Of a stretch of 64,000 nt of DNA, positions 1 to 13,000 are shown piece after piece (within the stretch, counting starts at the first letter, position 1; each line of letters opens with the position of its first letter). The DNA is from Aquila chrysaetos chrysaetos (lineage: Eukaryota > Chordata > Aves > Accipitriformes > Accipitridae): assembly GCF_900496995.4 (NCBI RefSeq), contig NC_044005.1, forward strand, positions 29,492,363-29,556,362. The letters are read 5' to 3'. Below the pieces are notes generated by a model. The model was given only the letters and a program-made list of their open reading frames with translations. It made no database searches and was not told where the DNA came from. A program made the translations under genes and the position numbers.

Positions 1-3000
1 TACACAGCCAATAATATTTGAAATAGCAGTAGTAATAAATCCAAAAATAGGACTTTTCTGTAAAAGTATTAACACTATTTCAACTTCTGTAAATACATTT
101 ATAGACGGAAATGTATGTTTTTCTTCCAATACCAGTGCACAAACTCAAAAGCACAACAGAAATGAGGGGAGGAATTCATTATTATTATTTACAGATATAC
201 TACGTTAAATATGGTAACATAGAAATAAACATCACAATTGAAGACAAAACAAAGAAAACATAGCTAAACAAGCATGTCCTTTGATAAGAGCAATGAGAGT
301 AATTAAAATTAGTATTTTGAAATAATTTTAACATCTATAACAGATCTAAGTATATGACAAGTTTCAGATCACAGAAAGGTTAGATCACTTGAGCATTTTT
401 CTCAAGTCTAAATAGGAAATATGTTGGCAACTAGAAATAAAATAATGGTATTGCTCAAATTCTGCAACAATCCAAAATGTCTACTGATCTAAATGCCAAA
501 CCCCAAAGTAATATAACATACAAAGGAGATAAATGAGCAAATCCATAGAGAACTTTTAAATACAAGAAAAGCTATTAAGTTCATGCCAACACATGAAATT
601 TGAAAAGAAAAGAAAAAAAAAAGAAAAAAGAAAAAACCCTACCAAAACCTATTAAAATCACTGCAGGAAAGGCTGCCTGTCACTTCTTCTAAACAATAAA
701 TTTTATGCTCACTCATCAGGAATGGTGGAGAGACACTAAAGTCAAATTAAAAAGTGCAAAACTACGGTATTCAACATATATTGTTTCCAGAAGCATTCAC
801 AACAGTTTAAGCTTTGTACAACAGAAAAAGTAGTGCTTCCCCTCTCCATATTAAGTGGCAACATAGTGAAGTGCAAGGAAAGAGCAAAGTCTAATTAACA
901 GAATATTATACTGCACTTAAGTATTATGTAACTCTACCCTAAGTATCAAACGGTGTTTTTCAACACTGTAAGACCAGCTCTTAGAGAAGTGAAAACATTC
1001 ACTTTCTAACAGTTTCATAAAATAAAAAGTGATGGGGGTTGCTTTCTTTTCAGCAATGTTTCTTGGTATCAGAAGAAAAACACAGGAATGAGATTTAGAG
1101 TGTGAGAAATAAAATTCAGCTGTCAAACTGAAATCCAGCCAATTTTTTTTAAGGCGCCTTGTTCAAGCACTCTTAAATCTGTTTGTTGCTATGCCTGAAG
1201 GGTTTGAATATTTCCCCCACAGTTTCAAAGCTTGGAAATCCCCTTCAAACCCTTATGAGCAGGAAGGCTTTTCTCAGTATTGTGTATTGGTATCACTATG
1301 TACTCTGGATTGCATACAATTTGTTTGCCCTCTGTTACATGCTTCTAAAGTTAACAAATAATCCAGGAGTCAAACTCCTGTGGCTGTAGCTTTCAGAGAT
1401 ACCGTCACAAACAGGAAAGTGCTCGCAGGCGCACTGACAACCTGGCTGAGATGTGCTCTGTGTTGCCTGTTCATAGTCCTCCATCAACAGCAGGCAGTGT
1501 TCTCGTGGGACTTGCTCCTGCCTGCCTGTATCAGACAGCAGAGGGTCAGTCACGAGGCCAGTGCAAAACTTGGACCTCAACAATCCAGGCAGCACGCTTC
1601 TGAAACGTCCTTCCTGAGCACACTTAACATGGAGGGAGGAACAAGCAGTTTGTGCTGCTGTCCTCAGTGGAAAAATGCCCTCATCTTTCCAAGGCTGCCA
1701 TCCTAAGTACAAGAGTATAGAAATGGACCATACCAAGCTTTCTTTTAAAACAAACAAACAAAAAAAACTTGCAAAGGCAGAGATATTTTGAATTCACAGT
1801 GCTTTCAAAATTGTAAAGGCTATTTTGGAACCTTTTCGTCTTAAGGCAAACCACCTAACAGAATGCTAAACAAGGAAAAGATTGACTTGAATGCTTGAAT
1901 ACAATGTAACAGGCATTACAGAAAGACAGTGGAATAATATAAAAGCAATGAATCATGAACTTGACAGAAAAGACACCGTCCCAAGTAAGTGAGGCAGACT
2001 TGCACTTAATTACAGACAGACCGTAATATCCATGTGGAAAAATGCTACATGAATATCAGATAGCTGGATATACCTCCATGCTGCTTTCTCTGCTATGCTG
2101 CTACAAATGTTTGAAGCAAAACTGAACAAGGAACTGATCCAGCTGAAAAAACACCCACAAGAAAACAAAACATTATTATCTGGGTTTGTGCCCTGCTTAC
2201 CATGGAGCTGTGCTCCCTTGTTTCCTGGCTCACTTGCAGGGGCCAAAGGGGGCAGGAATGAACAGCTGGCAAGGTGGTAAGGCTAGTTATGCTAGTTTAA
2301 AAATCACACTGCCACCAAATGTGTATGCTAACTAATATTTGCAATCTCAAGAGAAACAGCAACTGTTCTGGGACAGAGAATGGCACCACATGTTCTACCC
2401 CTATTTTAATATTTCTAGAAACAATCCAGAGACTTATAAACCTATGCACCCAGCATCTGTACACTGTAATATGGTTGAACCAACCACTAAAAATTGTGCA
2501 AACCCTCTGGAATAATATGATCTGGTAGAATTTAATGTGCACACCTTTTGCAAAAGAGTATCTCTAAAAATTCTTTCCTTGTGTCAATGAAAATGTAGGT
2601 AAAATAAAACCAGATGGCATTAATTAGATTTTCAAAAAAACCTGACACAAGACTTCATAACAAGCTACTAAAGCACTGAACTAGTTATAGCATTTAAAAA
2701 AGGCAGAATAGAAAAAACAAAGGGACATGCTAAAAAATTAGCAGCACCTTTCAAAGTTCTATAGTAATTCCCATATATATGAAATATTTTACAAATATTT
2801 AAGAAAGGGAATGGCACAGAAGCAGCCACACCAATGATGAATACAAAACCAAATTAAATTTAGCATCAGAAAGATGAAACAATGCACACTACAGGAAAAA
2901 AGTACACTTACATTCTACAGATTTATGGAGGAACTGTATCAACTTAAAGGATCATCATAGTGTAATAAAAACATCTGTTCAAGTTGATGATTTTCTAAAA

Positions 3001-4559
3001 CAGATCTAATTTAGAAAATAAGGTATTGGATAGATAACATGAAACTACTATAACTTCTTAAGCAATTCTAATTATCATAAATTATTATGAAGCCCTATAT
3101 TAGACAATTCCACACAGGCCTCTGCAGCATCAGAAGAATCTGGTTTTGACCACAGCTGGAGACCAGCTCCTCAACTTTGAAGAATGTTTGGTAATGGACC
3201 AAAGTACCAAATGGTAAAGGACCATTCGACAGTGCCTAAGTTCCAAGAGGTAACATTTCAAAGTGTCTTAAATCAACATGTGCGTATGCTAATTTTACTT
3301 TAGAAGTATTATCAAAGAACTTAGCAATATTCAGAGACAGAGAACACTTAAAAAAGGATGTTAGTGTATGTAGTCTGCATTACGTAAACATCTCTCAAGA
3401 TCCTACTTAGTGGAATGCATGAACTGCAAGTGAAGGACCGTGTGTCCAAGAAGTTCCTGATAAAATAATCTCCTTAAAATTAGCTACTCAGATAATTCAG
3501 ATTAGTTTAATTCTTTAGTTAACAGTTACTGTTCTGACTTCATGTTTATGGTCCTGTCTGCCTCTGTGATCAACTTACAAACAGGAAAAAAGAACAACTT
3601 TATCAAGGTATGCCATTCTTAAACCTTGGTGAAATTTTTCAATTTCTTCTATTTCTCTCTCTTTTTTCTTATATGTTCTAGCTAATGTAAGGAAGATATA
3701 GATCTGAGAAAAATCACTGCCATCAGCAAACTATGTTTGTATTTTGCTTAGCAAGATCTTCAGATGACCTACAGTGGAAACAAGTTAAGGTTTGCAACTG
3801 TATTTTAACCAAACAACTGGTGTTCAAAAAAATAAGATTAGAACCAGATTTTTCTTACTTGATTGCACTAACTGGAATATAAGGAATGTATCATATTAGA
3901 AGATTTTCCAAATAGAGAGGTGACAAAGTTGTAGTTTAAAAAGGCTGTGGAGGACAAAGAAACAGGTTTAGACAGTGGATTGGAAGAAAGGAGCATTCTT
4001 GTGTTGCAGGGTGGCCTAATTTTGCTGCACCATTTGATGGCAAAGGAGACCAAGTGACCTGAACAAAGTCCCAACTCACTCCTTGCTATACAAATCAAGG
4101 AAAGGAAGACTGTGGACCACCCCAGAAGATTTGACCCACCCCCCAAGAAAGATTCTCTAACACTGAGGTAATTGAGGGAAAGAAATATGCGCCAAATTTA
4201 TGTTTTCATCTAGATCCATTTCTTGCTGCTGAGGAAGCAGCTTAGTCTTTCATCCTCCTGCCAAAAGACTCTCTGTGCTTCTGTTTGATTCCATTATCAG
4301 GAGCCTCTGGGGTAAGGGAAGATGCAAAAGAAACCTTAGAAAAATTCCAACTGCCGTTGTCTCTCACCACCTATTTCCCATTCGGTCTCTCCTCTTCCCC
4401 TCCTTTTCCTTCCTTCCAGAAGTTCCCTCCCCTCTAGCAGCTCGTATCACAAGAAGAGTGTAATGCCAACCCTGAATTAAATGGAGGCAGGAGGACAGAA
4501 AGTAAGCAGGATAAAGGCTGCAGCTTGGGCTGCAGTGCTCTCAGACTCTGTCTGGACAC

Positions 4560-5780
4560 TCTACTTACTGCAATTGTCTCAACACCCACCATAAGCCATT
4601 ACCCGTCTTTATTCTGTGCTTACTAGACCTACAAGATTCAGTAGTGGATCAGCCTCTGAGGCTAGTGTTCTTTCTAATCCCCAAACTAACCCTAGTTCTA
4701 GCCAAAACACTGCAACTGAAGCAAACCCACAGCTAACCCTCAGCCCCACTCACCAGCTCTCCTCCATCCTTGTTGATGTTACAAGACCTAGCGGCAAACC
4801 TGGGTCTTAAGGCAATGCAGGATTCTGCTCTACTGAATACTAACTCTATCCTGACTGAGTTCAGTGACCCATATTTAGCAGAGAACTGAAAAAAAAAGCT
4901 GTTCAACCCTATCTGCAAATGTTGTGTCTCACCTTTGTAGGTTTCCCCAGACCTATGACTGTACAGGACTCTTCATGATCCAGGAGTCTTCAGGCTTGAT
5001 ATCAGTGTATTTAATTATAATTGCAACACTAACCTTACCCGTATCCACAAGTTAATGACCATATCCTTCCCATAAGTAAAAATTAGCCACAAGGCAACAA
5101 TGGGCTTAGTTGTCAATCTGCTATTCTACAAAACCTGTAGAATTGAACTGTTCAGCACTGGCCGTCCTATAATCAAACAGCAGTTAGAAGTAAGTTTTTT
5201 GATCCATGTTGTTGCAGACTAGATAACACATTTGTCCTTACTGATGCCACCTCTAATCTAATACTCTGGCCTAACCACGGCCATGTTGAATGAGCGCTTC
5301 AAGTATTTTAACTCCTAAACATTAACTTTTACCGTAGTCTTATCCATAGCCCAACACCGGCACATACCCAAAAGGCTACCAAGAAGCCCTTCATCTCCAC
5401 CAGCACTCAATCTTAATGAACTTGTAAGACGCCAACAATAACTCAAGTTCTCCAGCACCTGCTGTCCAAAACACTAATGCCCAAACACCACACTTTCAGG
5501 ACTTTCTAGATTCAGCAATAACAGGTTCCTCCATCCTTGCTATCCTGAAACCCCAGCCTACCTACAATTCAGTAACTCATACCCATCCAAAAATTAGTCA
5601 TAACTTGCTCATCTAAGCCAACCTCAGCATTCATCCTATTCTTGGGCCTCCTAGAGGAGAGGAAGGAAAGAAAAAAAAAGAAAAAAAAAAAAGCACAAGC
5701 TCAGAAGTCTCTACCGTCTTGAAGCCTCAGCTTAGCCCTAATCCTAAGCCTAACTACAGCTCACCACCCCTATATCCTTC
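4560..5780. repeat. C-rich, G-poor tract with many CTAACC/CCTAA-like words
   Basis: Over about 1.2 kb the plus strand is visibly rich in C, poor in G, and repeatedly carries words such as CTAACCCT, CTAACCTTA, CCTAACCA, CCCTAATCC and GCCTAAC. No clean period is visible by eye. It may be a decayed minisatellite, a degenerate telomere-like tract or chance compositional asymmetry. I do not recognise it as a named repeat. Confidence 0.35.
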
Positions 5781-8700
5781 TCAAGAACTAACAGAAAGAT
5801 TTCAACCCATGCTGGCACCATCAGGATTTTCATCCTGCCAGCACGCTTCTTGCAGAAGCTAGCTCTGAATCCAGGTGCTGTCATTTTAAACCAAACCCTA
5901 GCAAAGTGACCCACCCTGCCACAGAAGTGACAAGAGGACTTCCAGTCATTCCCACCTGAGAAGAAACCACAGGAACTGTTTCTGCTCAAAACAGCCCCCA
6001 TCCCAGTGCAAGGGGCTTTGCAGCATTGAGCAACATGCCAAATTGTTGCACTCCTACTGTAGAGGACAAACACTTAACTGGGAATCTGATCCCTTTGCTG
6101 AAATGTGGCACACATCTGGGAGGGAAGGAGGCACATGAACTCACGGGAGAAATTCCACTCAGCCTTCTCCTTCCTTCCATGTTTCCTCCCCTCAGAAAGT
6201 TCTTTGCTCCCTGGCAGTGACAGGGAGGAGGTAACATACTTGGGAATAGAGGTAGAGGAGCTAAACAGCACAAATAGCCTGGGCTGTGGCACACACTGTA
6301 CACATGGTATCAGCTGTTTGCTGGGAAGGGGTTTTCTCCTCTTCAGCCCCTGATCTTCTCAGGAGACAAAGCAGGCCTAACTGAATTAACTAGCCTTCTC
6401 TTTCTCCCTGATCTCAGGCAAAGAAGCCATGACACCCATGGGCAAGATGGACAGCCATCATCACGCAGGCATCTCAGGGCAGGTAAGGGTAGCTCACATT
6501 CGAAACAGCTCAAGTGCAGGCAATTTAGCTGACTTTGACCACAATTTGAGAGTCAACAAAGCACGTAGAAGAATGAGAAGATCACACTGGAACTTGGGAG
6601 TGAAGGCTCTGCCAGATGGGGTTAGGGCAGACTGCATCAGACATAGTTTTCTTAGAGCTTGGAGTACATAAGTTTTTTTGGAAGTAATAAACTACTCTGT
6701 TCAGACCAGGACTGACATATACCACACAGGGCTTTAGAGCAAATCATGGAGCTGGGAAACATGCACATGTGGAAGAAGAACCAAAGCTTTATAGAAAAGA
6801 AAAGGCATCAATCTAAAAGGAAGAGATAGAGCTTTATTTTCAAGGCTCCTTGGAAACAGCACAACCTCATTCAGTTGCAAAAACAACACTGAGATGAATG
6901 GGTCACTTCCTCTTCCTTCTCCAGTCTCTTATATTCTAGAAGAACATGTAAAACCCCTTTACACACTTAGCCCAGACCTAGTGTGGGGACTTTACATGCC
7001 CACAAACCCATCTCTTCCTGCCTTCTTGACAGCACATACACATCTCCCATGTGCTTCCTTCCCCCTGCACAACAGTTCTTTCAGGCTTATCAGGGGTATG
7101 AAGTATCCAAGAAGGGAATGAAATTACTGCATTTGTGTATTTTAGAGAAACACCTGGGAGCAGCTGCGACATAAAAGTCATCACAGTGAAACTTGATTCT
7201 GTCTCTCAGTATATCAATTATATCAACTCAGGCTCAGTGGCATAGCTCCCAATTAAATGTAGCCAGAGTAAACAGGCATCCAACTGAAAACATCATATAC
7301 ACATTGGTACAAAAGGTGACAGTCTTGTTACAACGGTTTCTTTCTACAGCAGCCTGCAAGGTTGCAGCTCACTATATTAGATCATCCTATGACATCCTAA
7401 TAGACCTTTCAGTAGCTGTGCATGAAGATCTGAGTTGATGCCTGTTTTTAATGCGTAACTGGTATTTCCTTATCACAGATAATCAGTTTTATAGTTCATG
7501 CAAGCCATCTTTTCAATATATTTGTAAATAGTGTTTACTACCATTCTGATGTACAAACCTAAGTTGTTTGATTTTCCTTCCTAAAACTAATTACAGAAAA
7601 GATTATTTTTTTTTAATCACAGCACAACAGACTACTTTTGGGAGATCCTCAGCAAATCAAATCTTTGCTCCTAATTTTCTACTCCGATCACATTTAATCT
7701 TAAGTGAGAGAAATAAAATCAAATAAAGCAATGATGCTGTTGCAAAAGACAAAAGACTATTCCTCAGTGGGGTGAAAAAAAAATAAATTCCAAATGCATT
7801 ACATATTCAATTTGAAACTTTGTTGGGAAAAAAATGTTTGGAGCTCAAAACAACTCAAACTGTTTCCCTGAATAATCATTTCATTGCAAGAAACACAGAT
7901 GCACTAAAGAAAACTAGTTAGGAGAAAAGAAGGAATAGAAAGCTAAAAAGTTTTCTATTTGAATTGCGGCTACTACAAAAAAGTGACTGACTGGAAAATG
8001 GAAACCCCCCCTCTCAGATGTACTTGCTTACACCCTATTTTCAGCCTCTTCACCTAGTTTCCCCTCTGGAAAACCCTGGCTGCAAGAGAAGTCACACAGT
8101 CTGGCATACCTAAAATGGGCAGCATATTTTCATCACCACACGTCTGCTTTCACAGCACAAAGGCAACTAAAAAGTCCCAGATTTATTTCTGGAAACCTCT
8201 GACACATCACAACACTGTTTTGCCTCTGTCCCCACATCCATACTCAAAATTCACTGAGGGAGCAGACTTTAAGCTGTATAGCCAACAGTAAACGCACCGG
8301 GTTCATCTCCATTTAGCCTCCTGGTGACTGCCTGCCAACAGGGAACTGGAACAAGGTCAGCCTGGAACTAGCAAGTGGGTGGCCCAGAGTGGTAAATGAT
8401 GGAATTTCAGCTATCACAGAGACTAACAAAATCTACTGACATCAAAACTTACCACAGTGTATTGAGTCTTGTTGCATTAGATGTCAGTCATTTGATCAAT
8501 CAGGTTCTCAAACAGGGGAGAAACATCATTGCCTCTACTGCTCAGCTTGGGCGTGAACTGGCCTGTTACCCAGAACTACGTTCCTAAATCTCCCCGCCTT
8601 CAACTGGTACTGCTAATTTAGCCCTGTGTACTTGACAAATTTGAAATTTTCAAGCCAGCAGTCACCACAGGAAACAGAAATGAAGCTTCACAGACTAGCC

Positions 8701-9424
8701 AGTTAACTGGTTAAGGAATTAGAAGTTTTGTTGTTGTTGCCTTCTTTAATAAACCAAGCTCAACCATAATTTTCACAAAGGCTTTTAGAGAACATATAAA
8801 GTTAGTTGTACAGTGTACAATAAACCACATCCTTTTGTTTATCTTATAATATTATAGAACACCAGCAGCCATTAAAGACTTAAAATTGTGATTGTATTTT
8901 TAAGCATAATGTCACTCCCCTGTACAATCTGCAGCTAGATCAGCTGAAAGTCCTGAACTAGGGAGAAAAATCTGTGTGGAAATTAGATGTCTGAACAGGC
9001 TTCATGTACTACAAGTACCCCAACACTAACTGTTTCAAGTTTCTACAACTGTTACACACGTGCAAGGTCTGTGTCTGCAGAAAGCCTGAAGAATTAGATC
9101 TGGTGTCCTCTTCCATATTTTCAGAACTGGTGCAGAACTGAGGTGCCAGCTGCAGCAAAATGACATCAATACTTACAAAAGCAAAGCAAAACCACCCTGA
9201 GATGTCGCGTGGGCTCCATCTAGCGGAGCTCAGCTTCATTCTGTATCACTATTGCTGAACCACTGATCTCCACACAAAATGAGTAAGAAATAGAACTGCA
9301 ATATATTATAGCATCTGGGAATTATGCCCTCTCATATGTTTACAATGACCTTTGAAAAGCTTGATACTCCTGATGTATATTGTAATTATAAATATGAAAG
9401 CGTATCTTTAAAATTGAGGGGTAG

Positions 9425-9446
9425 TTGGTTGGTTGGTTGGTGGGTT
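9425..9446. repeat. (TTGG)n simple repeat
   Basis: A short tetranucleotide run, TTGG repeated with one G-rich interruption, in the PRORP intron. Confidence 0.85.
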
Positions 9447-9955
9447 GTGAAAGTTGAGTGAACAAAGTTATAACTGGTTCTTTATTGTTTCTGGCAAACA
9501 GCTGCCCAACTGAAAAATCAAGTATTCAGCACATAAATGTAAGCTTTAGATACAATACTGAACTTAAGAAACACTAGGACTTCTACTTTTTTGCAAGCTC
9601 AAAATACTAGATGTCTTATTTTGTTCTAGTTACTGCATTTTATTCCATACTTAAAATTTAGCTTTTGAAGGATTAAAAGATTTCCATAGTTTTTACATTT
9701 TTAACGTAAAAAAAATAAATTAATCATTTCAGTATCCATTAACAGCTGACTGAAAATATAAGAACAAAGACAATATGAAAGAGGTCAAGACTTAGACCCA
9801 TTTTATAAACACAACTGAAAAAGATACACAGCATACTTCAGTATCTAATGGCCTATCAACGTTTAAAGCAAAGAAAAAAAGATTTGTGGTGTTTTTAAAG
9901 TACCTGAACATTAATTGCATATTACCCTCCTAACCTGACAGTGTGCAAGACCTAC

Positions 9956-10088
9956 CTGTGGGCTTGTCTTTCTAAAAGTGTCAGTTCCATGTATCACGTC
10001 CCTTATTATTCTTTCTCTGAGATTATTATACTCCTCTTCGGTGAGGTCACTATCCTCCAGCTGATGGTTGCAAACTGGGCACTGTCCG
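9956..10088 (-). CDS. PRORP: PRORP coding exon 3 (CxxC zinc motif)
   Basis: The acceptor is TTATTACAG and the donor CAG|GTAGGT, and the exon ends in phase 0 (133 bp). It encodes SGQCPVCNHQLEDSDLTEEE and continues to FRKTSPQ. The two cysteines three residues apart match the first pair of zinc ligands between the PPR and nuclease domains. The next exon should start the NYN nuclease domain and is not in the window. Confidence 0.92.
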
Positions 10089-13000
10089 CTGTAATAACAG
10101 TGAAAGAAGAAAAGAAAAGGATAAAGGCTTTTACATAAGAAATACCTTAAATTTATTAACTTATTGAGTGTCTGTGTATTAGCACAATTCTTTACAAGAA
10201 CTCCAGCACAGTACAATCATCAGAAAATTTGTTGTACTCTTTCTGGGATGCATCCAAAACCTTCTAAAGTTACTAGAAATATTTCTATGTATCAGGACCA
10301 AAGATTTAACTCTAGAGATGTTTGAGGATTTAGGACTAGAACTCTGCATGAGAGGATGGAGGAAAAAAAAAGAGTATTTAAATATTCACCAGCATTTATT
10401 TATGCCTTGAGACATCAGAGTTCAACTCTCAGCATTACCACAAATTTCCACATCTCTAATACTTGGAAGTTTCCCTACTAACCAGGAAAGTCACCATGGG
10501 TACATACAGCCCAGATCTCAATGTGGGAAGGTGATGCAGTTGCACTGGCCTGGCCGGAACATATGAAGTAGCTGTAGCCACAGTAGTTGAAGCTAGCAGG
10601 CAGGCCACAGAGCCTTGGTCTAGCTATAAATCCACTCCAAAGTGTTACAAGAAAATGAACCAGTGAAATACTCCACTATTGTGCCACTGACTGCTCCTAC
10701 AAAAAAGACAAGCTATCTGTGCCCGGTTTATCAAGGTTTGGAATAACCAAACCTGTCACAGGTGTCGGAATAACCCTGCCCAAAAGAAGAAAAAAAAAAA
10801 AAAGAAGAAAAGGTAACATAAATCTGCTGTATGGTTGGAAAAGCAAATAACGAGTGAGACTGCCTTCTTTGTGCTGCTTGTCTTTTGCTATCAGAGTTCC
10901 CCTTATTTCTAGGCTAACACTGTTTGTTTAGATCTCTCCAAGGTGGTCAAAGTGAACAGACTGAAAGCAGAATGTGACTAAAACAGAAACAGTTTGCTTT
11001 GAAACCCCTCAGCTATACTAAGTCACACTGGCACTGCATGTCTGTACAATGCCCAATTTCACCAGAGATTTTCTAATATCAAGCTGACTGCACCCAAACA
11101 GAAAGCAGCTTTACATTGCTATCTCCTGGTGACTAATCACTACTTGTTTCTTTATTGCTAAGAAACTTCTGTTCCTGTTCTGTAGCATGGGCTAAATATC
11201 ATCACATGGATCTAGGAATGCAGACTGCTGCAGATGAAAAAGCTCTGCAGCTACAGTCAACCAATGCCATCATTTAGTGTTCATTTTGCAGAGCCAGAAA
11301 TCCCACTCCATCATGCACAGCTGTTTCAGGGATTGTATGACTGCATGCAGCAATGGGACAGTTTCCTTTATCGTTCACATTGTCCACTTCACAGTACTCT
11401 TAGTTTCCCTGTTGCAGGGCCAGCAGCTATAGTAACAACTGTGGTTCTGCAAATCACAAATCATACATTGTTTTGTCTCTGACACACACAAGAACTCTCC
11501 ACTGATCTGTCCACGCATATTTTTAATACTAAGAGAATACAAAGAGATTGACCATCCATCATAAAAGATTACTGAATAGAACAACTGGGGATGTGAAAAA
11601 AAAGACCTCAAACTCTTTAATTTCCTCAAGAAGAGTGCTGGCACATCATAGCAGATCCTGAAAAATTTTCCAGAACAGCATGAGTGAGGCAATGCTACAG
11701 AGAACACACAGATCAGTACCAGCCAAGAGGCACAACTTTTTGTGTAAAGTGCTGCAAAAACTCCCCAGCACTGGGAAAGGCAATCAAAACAAACCACAGC
11801 CACAAGAACTATGTCAACTGCTATGAGTCAGGTTTTTGATCCTACAGCCTGCTAGCACAGCACGCACATAATTCCAAGATGCAAAACAAGACAGGCCTAA
11901 CTTCCTTGGCCACCTCTGGATTTTTGTATAATCCCCCAGAACTCTATCTTAAGAGAAAGAACAAACATCTTCTTTAATATCTAGCCTTTTCTGTTGTTTC
12001 ATGTCCCACAGTCACAATCTCTGCTCTAACACACAGTCTGAAGGAAATCAAGCTGGAACTGTCATCACTTCCATGTCCCATTTTTTCATTCTTTTCTTTC
12101 CTAGTTGTCTCTCCTGTTAGTCCCTGTAAACTAAACACATAATCAACACAATGCACAGCTCCATACACAGGTCAAAAATGTATGTCATGCATCACTACCA
12201 TGAACCTCTGGGTCCACCACAAAACCAGCATGTAAGGTGGGGTAACAGTGGAGGACTGAGACAAAACAACCTGCATTTCTGTGCTTGAATTGTGAACTAC
12301 ATTAACCTTTTTTTTTTTTCCCCCTAAAAAACTTATCTGAAAGTTTTGCAGATGCACTTTCTAAAGACAAACCAATGAGCTACAAATATACACAGACTCC
12401 ATGGGTAGACGTCTTGACTTGCATCTCTGATTGTGGGTTAAGCCTAGAAATTTTTCCAAGCTTAACTTATCAATAACTACATGAAAAGGGAAAAAGAAAC
12501 GGTCAGATAGGACATTAACATACACTAAGGAAATTCACAGTCAGTCATGTCTGTTCTCAAGCACTTCTGCCAAGAATATTAGACATGAGATCCAGCTTGC
12601 ACCTTCATCACCAAACTGGACACTCCAGCCACGGTGCCAAGAAAATAAGTAGAATCTAGTAGCTTCTTCAGCAGGCAATAAAATGATGCTTAGTCTGAAT
12701 GGGTCTTTGGTTCTTCCTGGCTGACAAACAATGACTTTTTTGCCACTTGCTCCCACTTAAGCTTCTCTTATATGCAGGATATGTTGTTGATGTTTCACAT
12801 TTTTCCTTTCTATCATTCTCTGTTCAGAAGCCTATATTCACCCAGCTGGACATAGTTTGAACTGAAGGAGTAACCGTTCTTCTCTAAATCCATCCAAAGA
12901 TCTTTTTTTCACAAGCACAATCCCAGAACTGAATTGTAGGATTTGAGCTTTAAGTGTTAAAATGGAACGAGTTATTTTCCCCTGGCTGCCTCCACAGAGA

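Larger units (their letters stand above)
1..9955 (-). other. PRORP: Intron of PRORP (3' side continues off the left edge)
   Basis: This is AT-rich sequence without a supportable exon. I searched the minus strand for the conserved aspartate-containing start of the nuclease domain and saw nothing. It contains an A-rich run near 603-636, A-rich tracts near 5669-5693, a C-rich tract at about 4560-5780 and a (TTGG)n run at 9425-9446. Short open frames on both strands, including overlapping 108- and 140-codon frames at 1335-1757, have no recognisable product. Confidence 0.75.

Noticed and set aside
9911..10216. Reading the whole 101-codon minus-strand frame as one coding unit
   Set aside because: Only 9956-10088 is exon. 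The upstream part is intron with a TTATTACAG acceptor, and the downstream part follows a GTAGGT donor.
11375..11803. 142-codon minus-strand frame in a PRORP intron
   Set aside because: Cys- and Ser-rich with no motif. I checked whether it could be the missing PRORP nuclease exon, and it lacks the conserved aspartate-containing segments.
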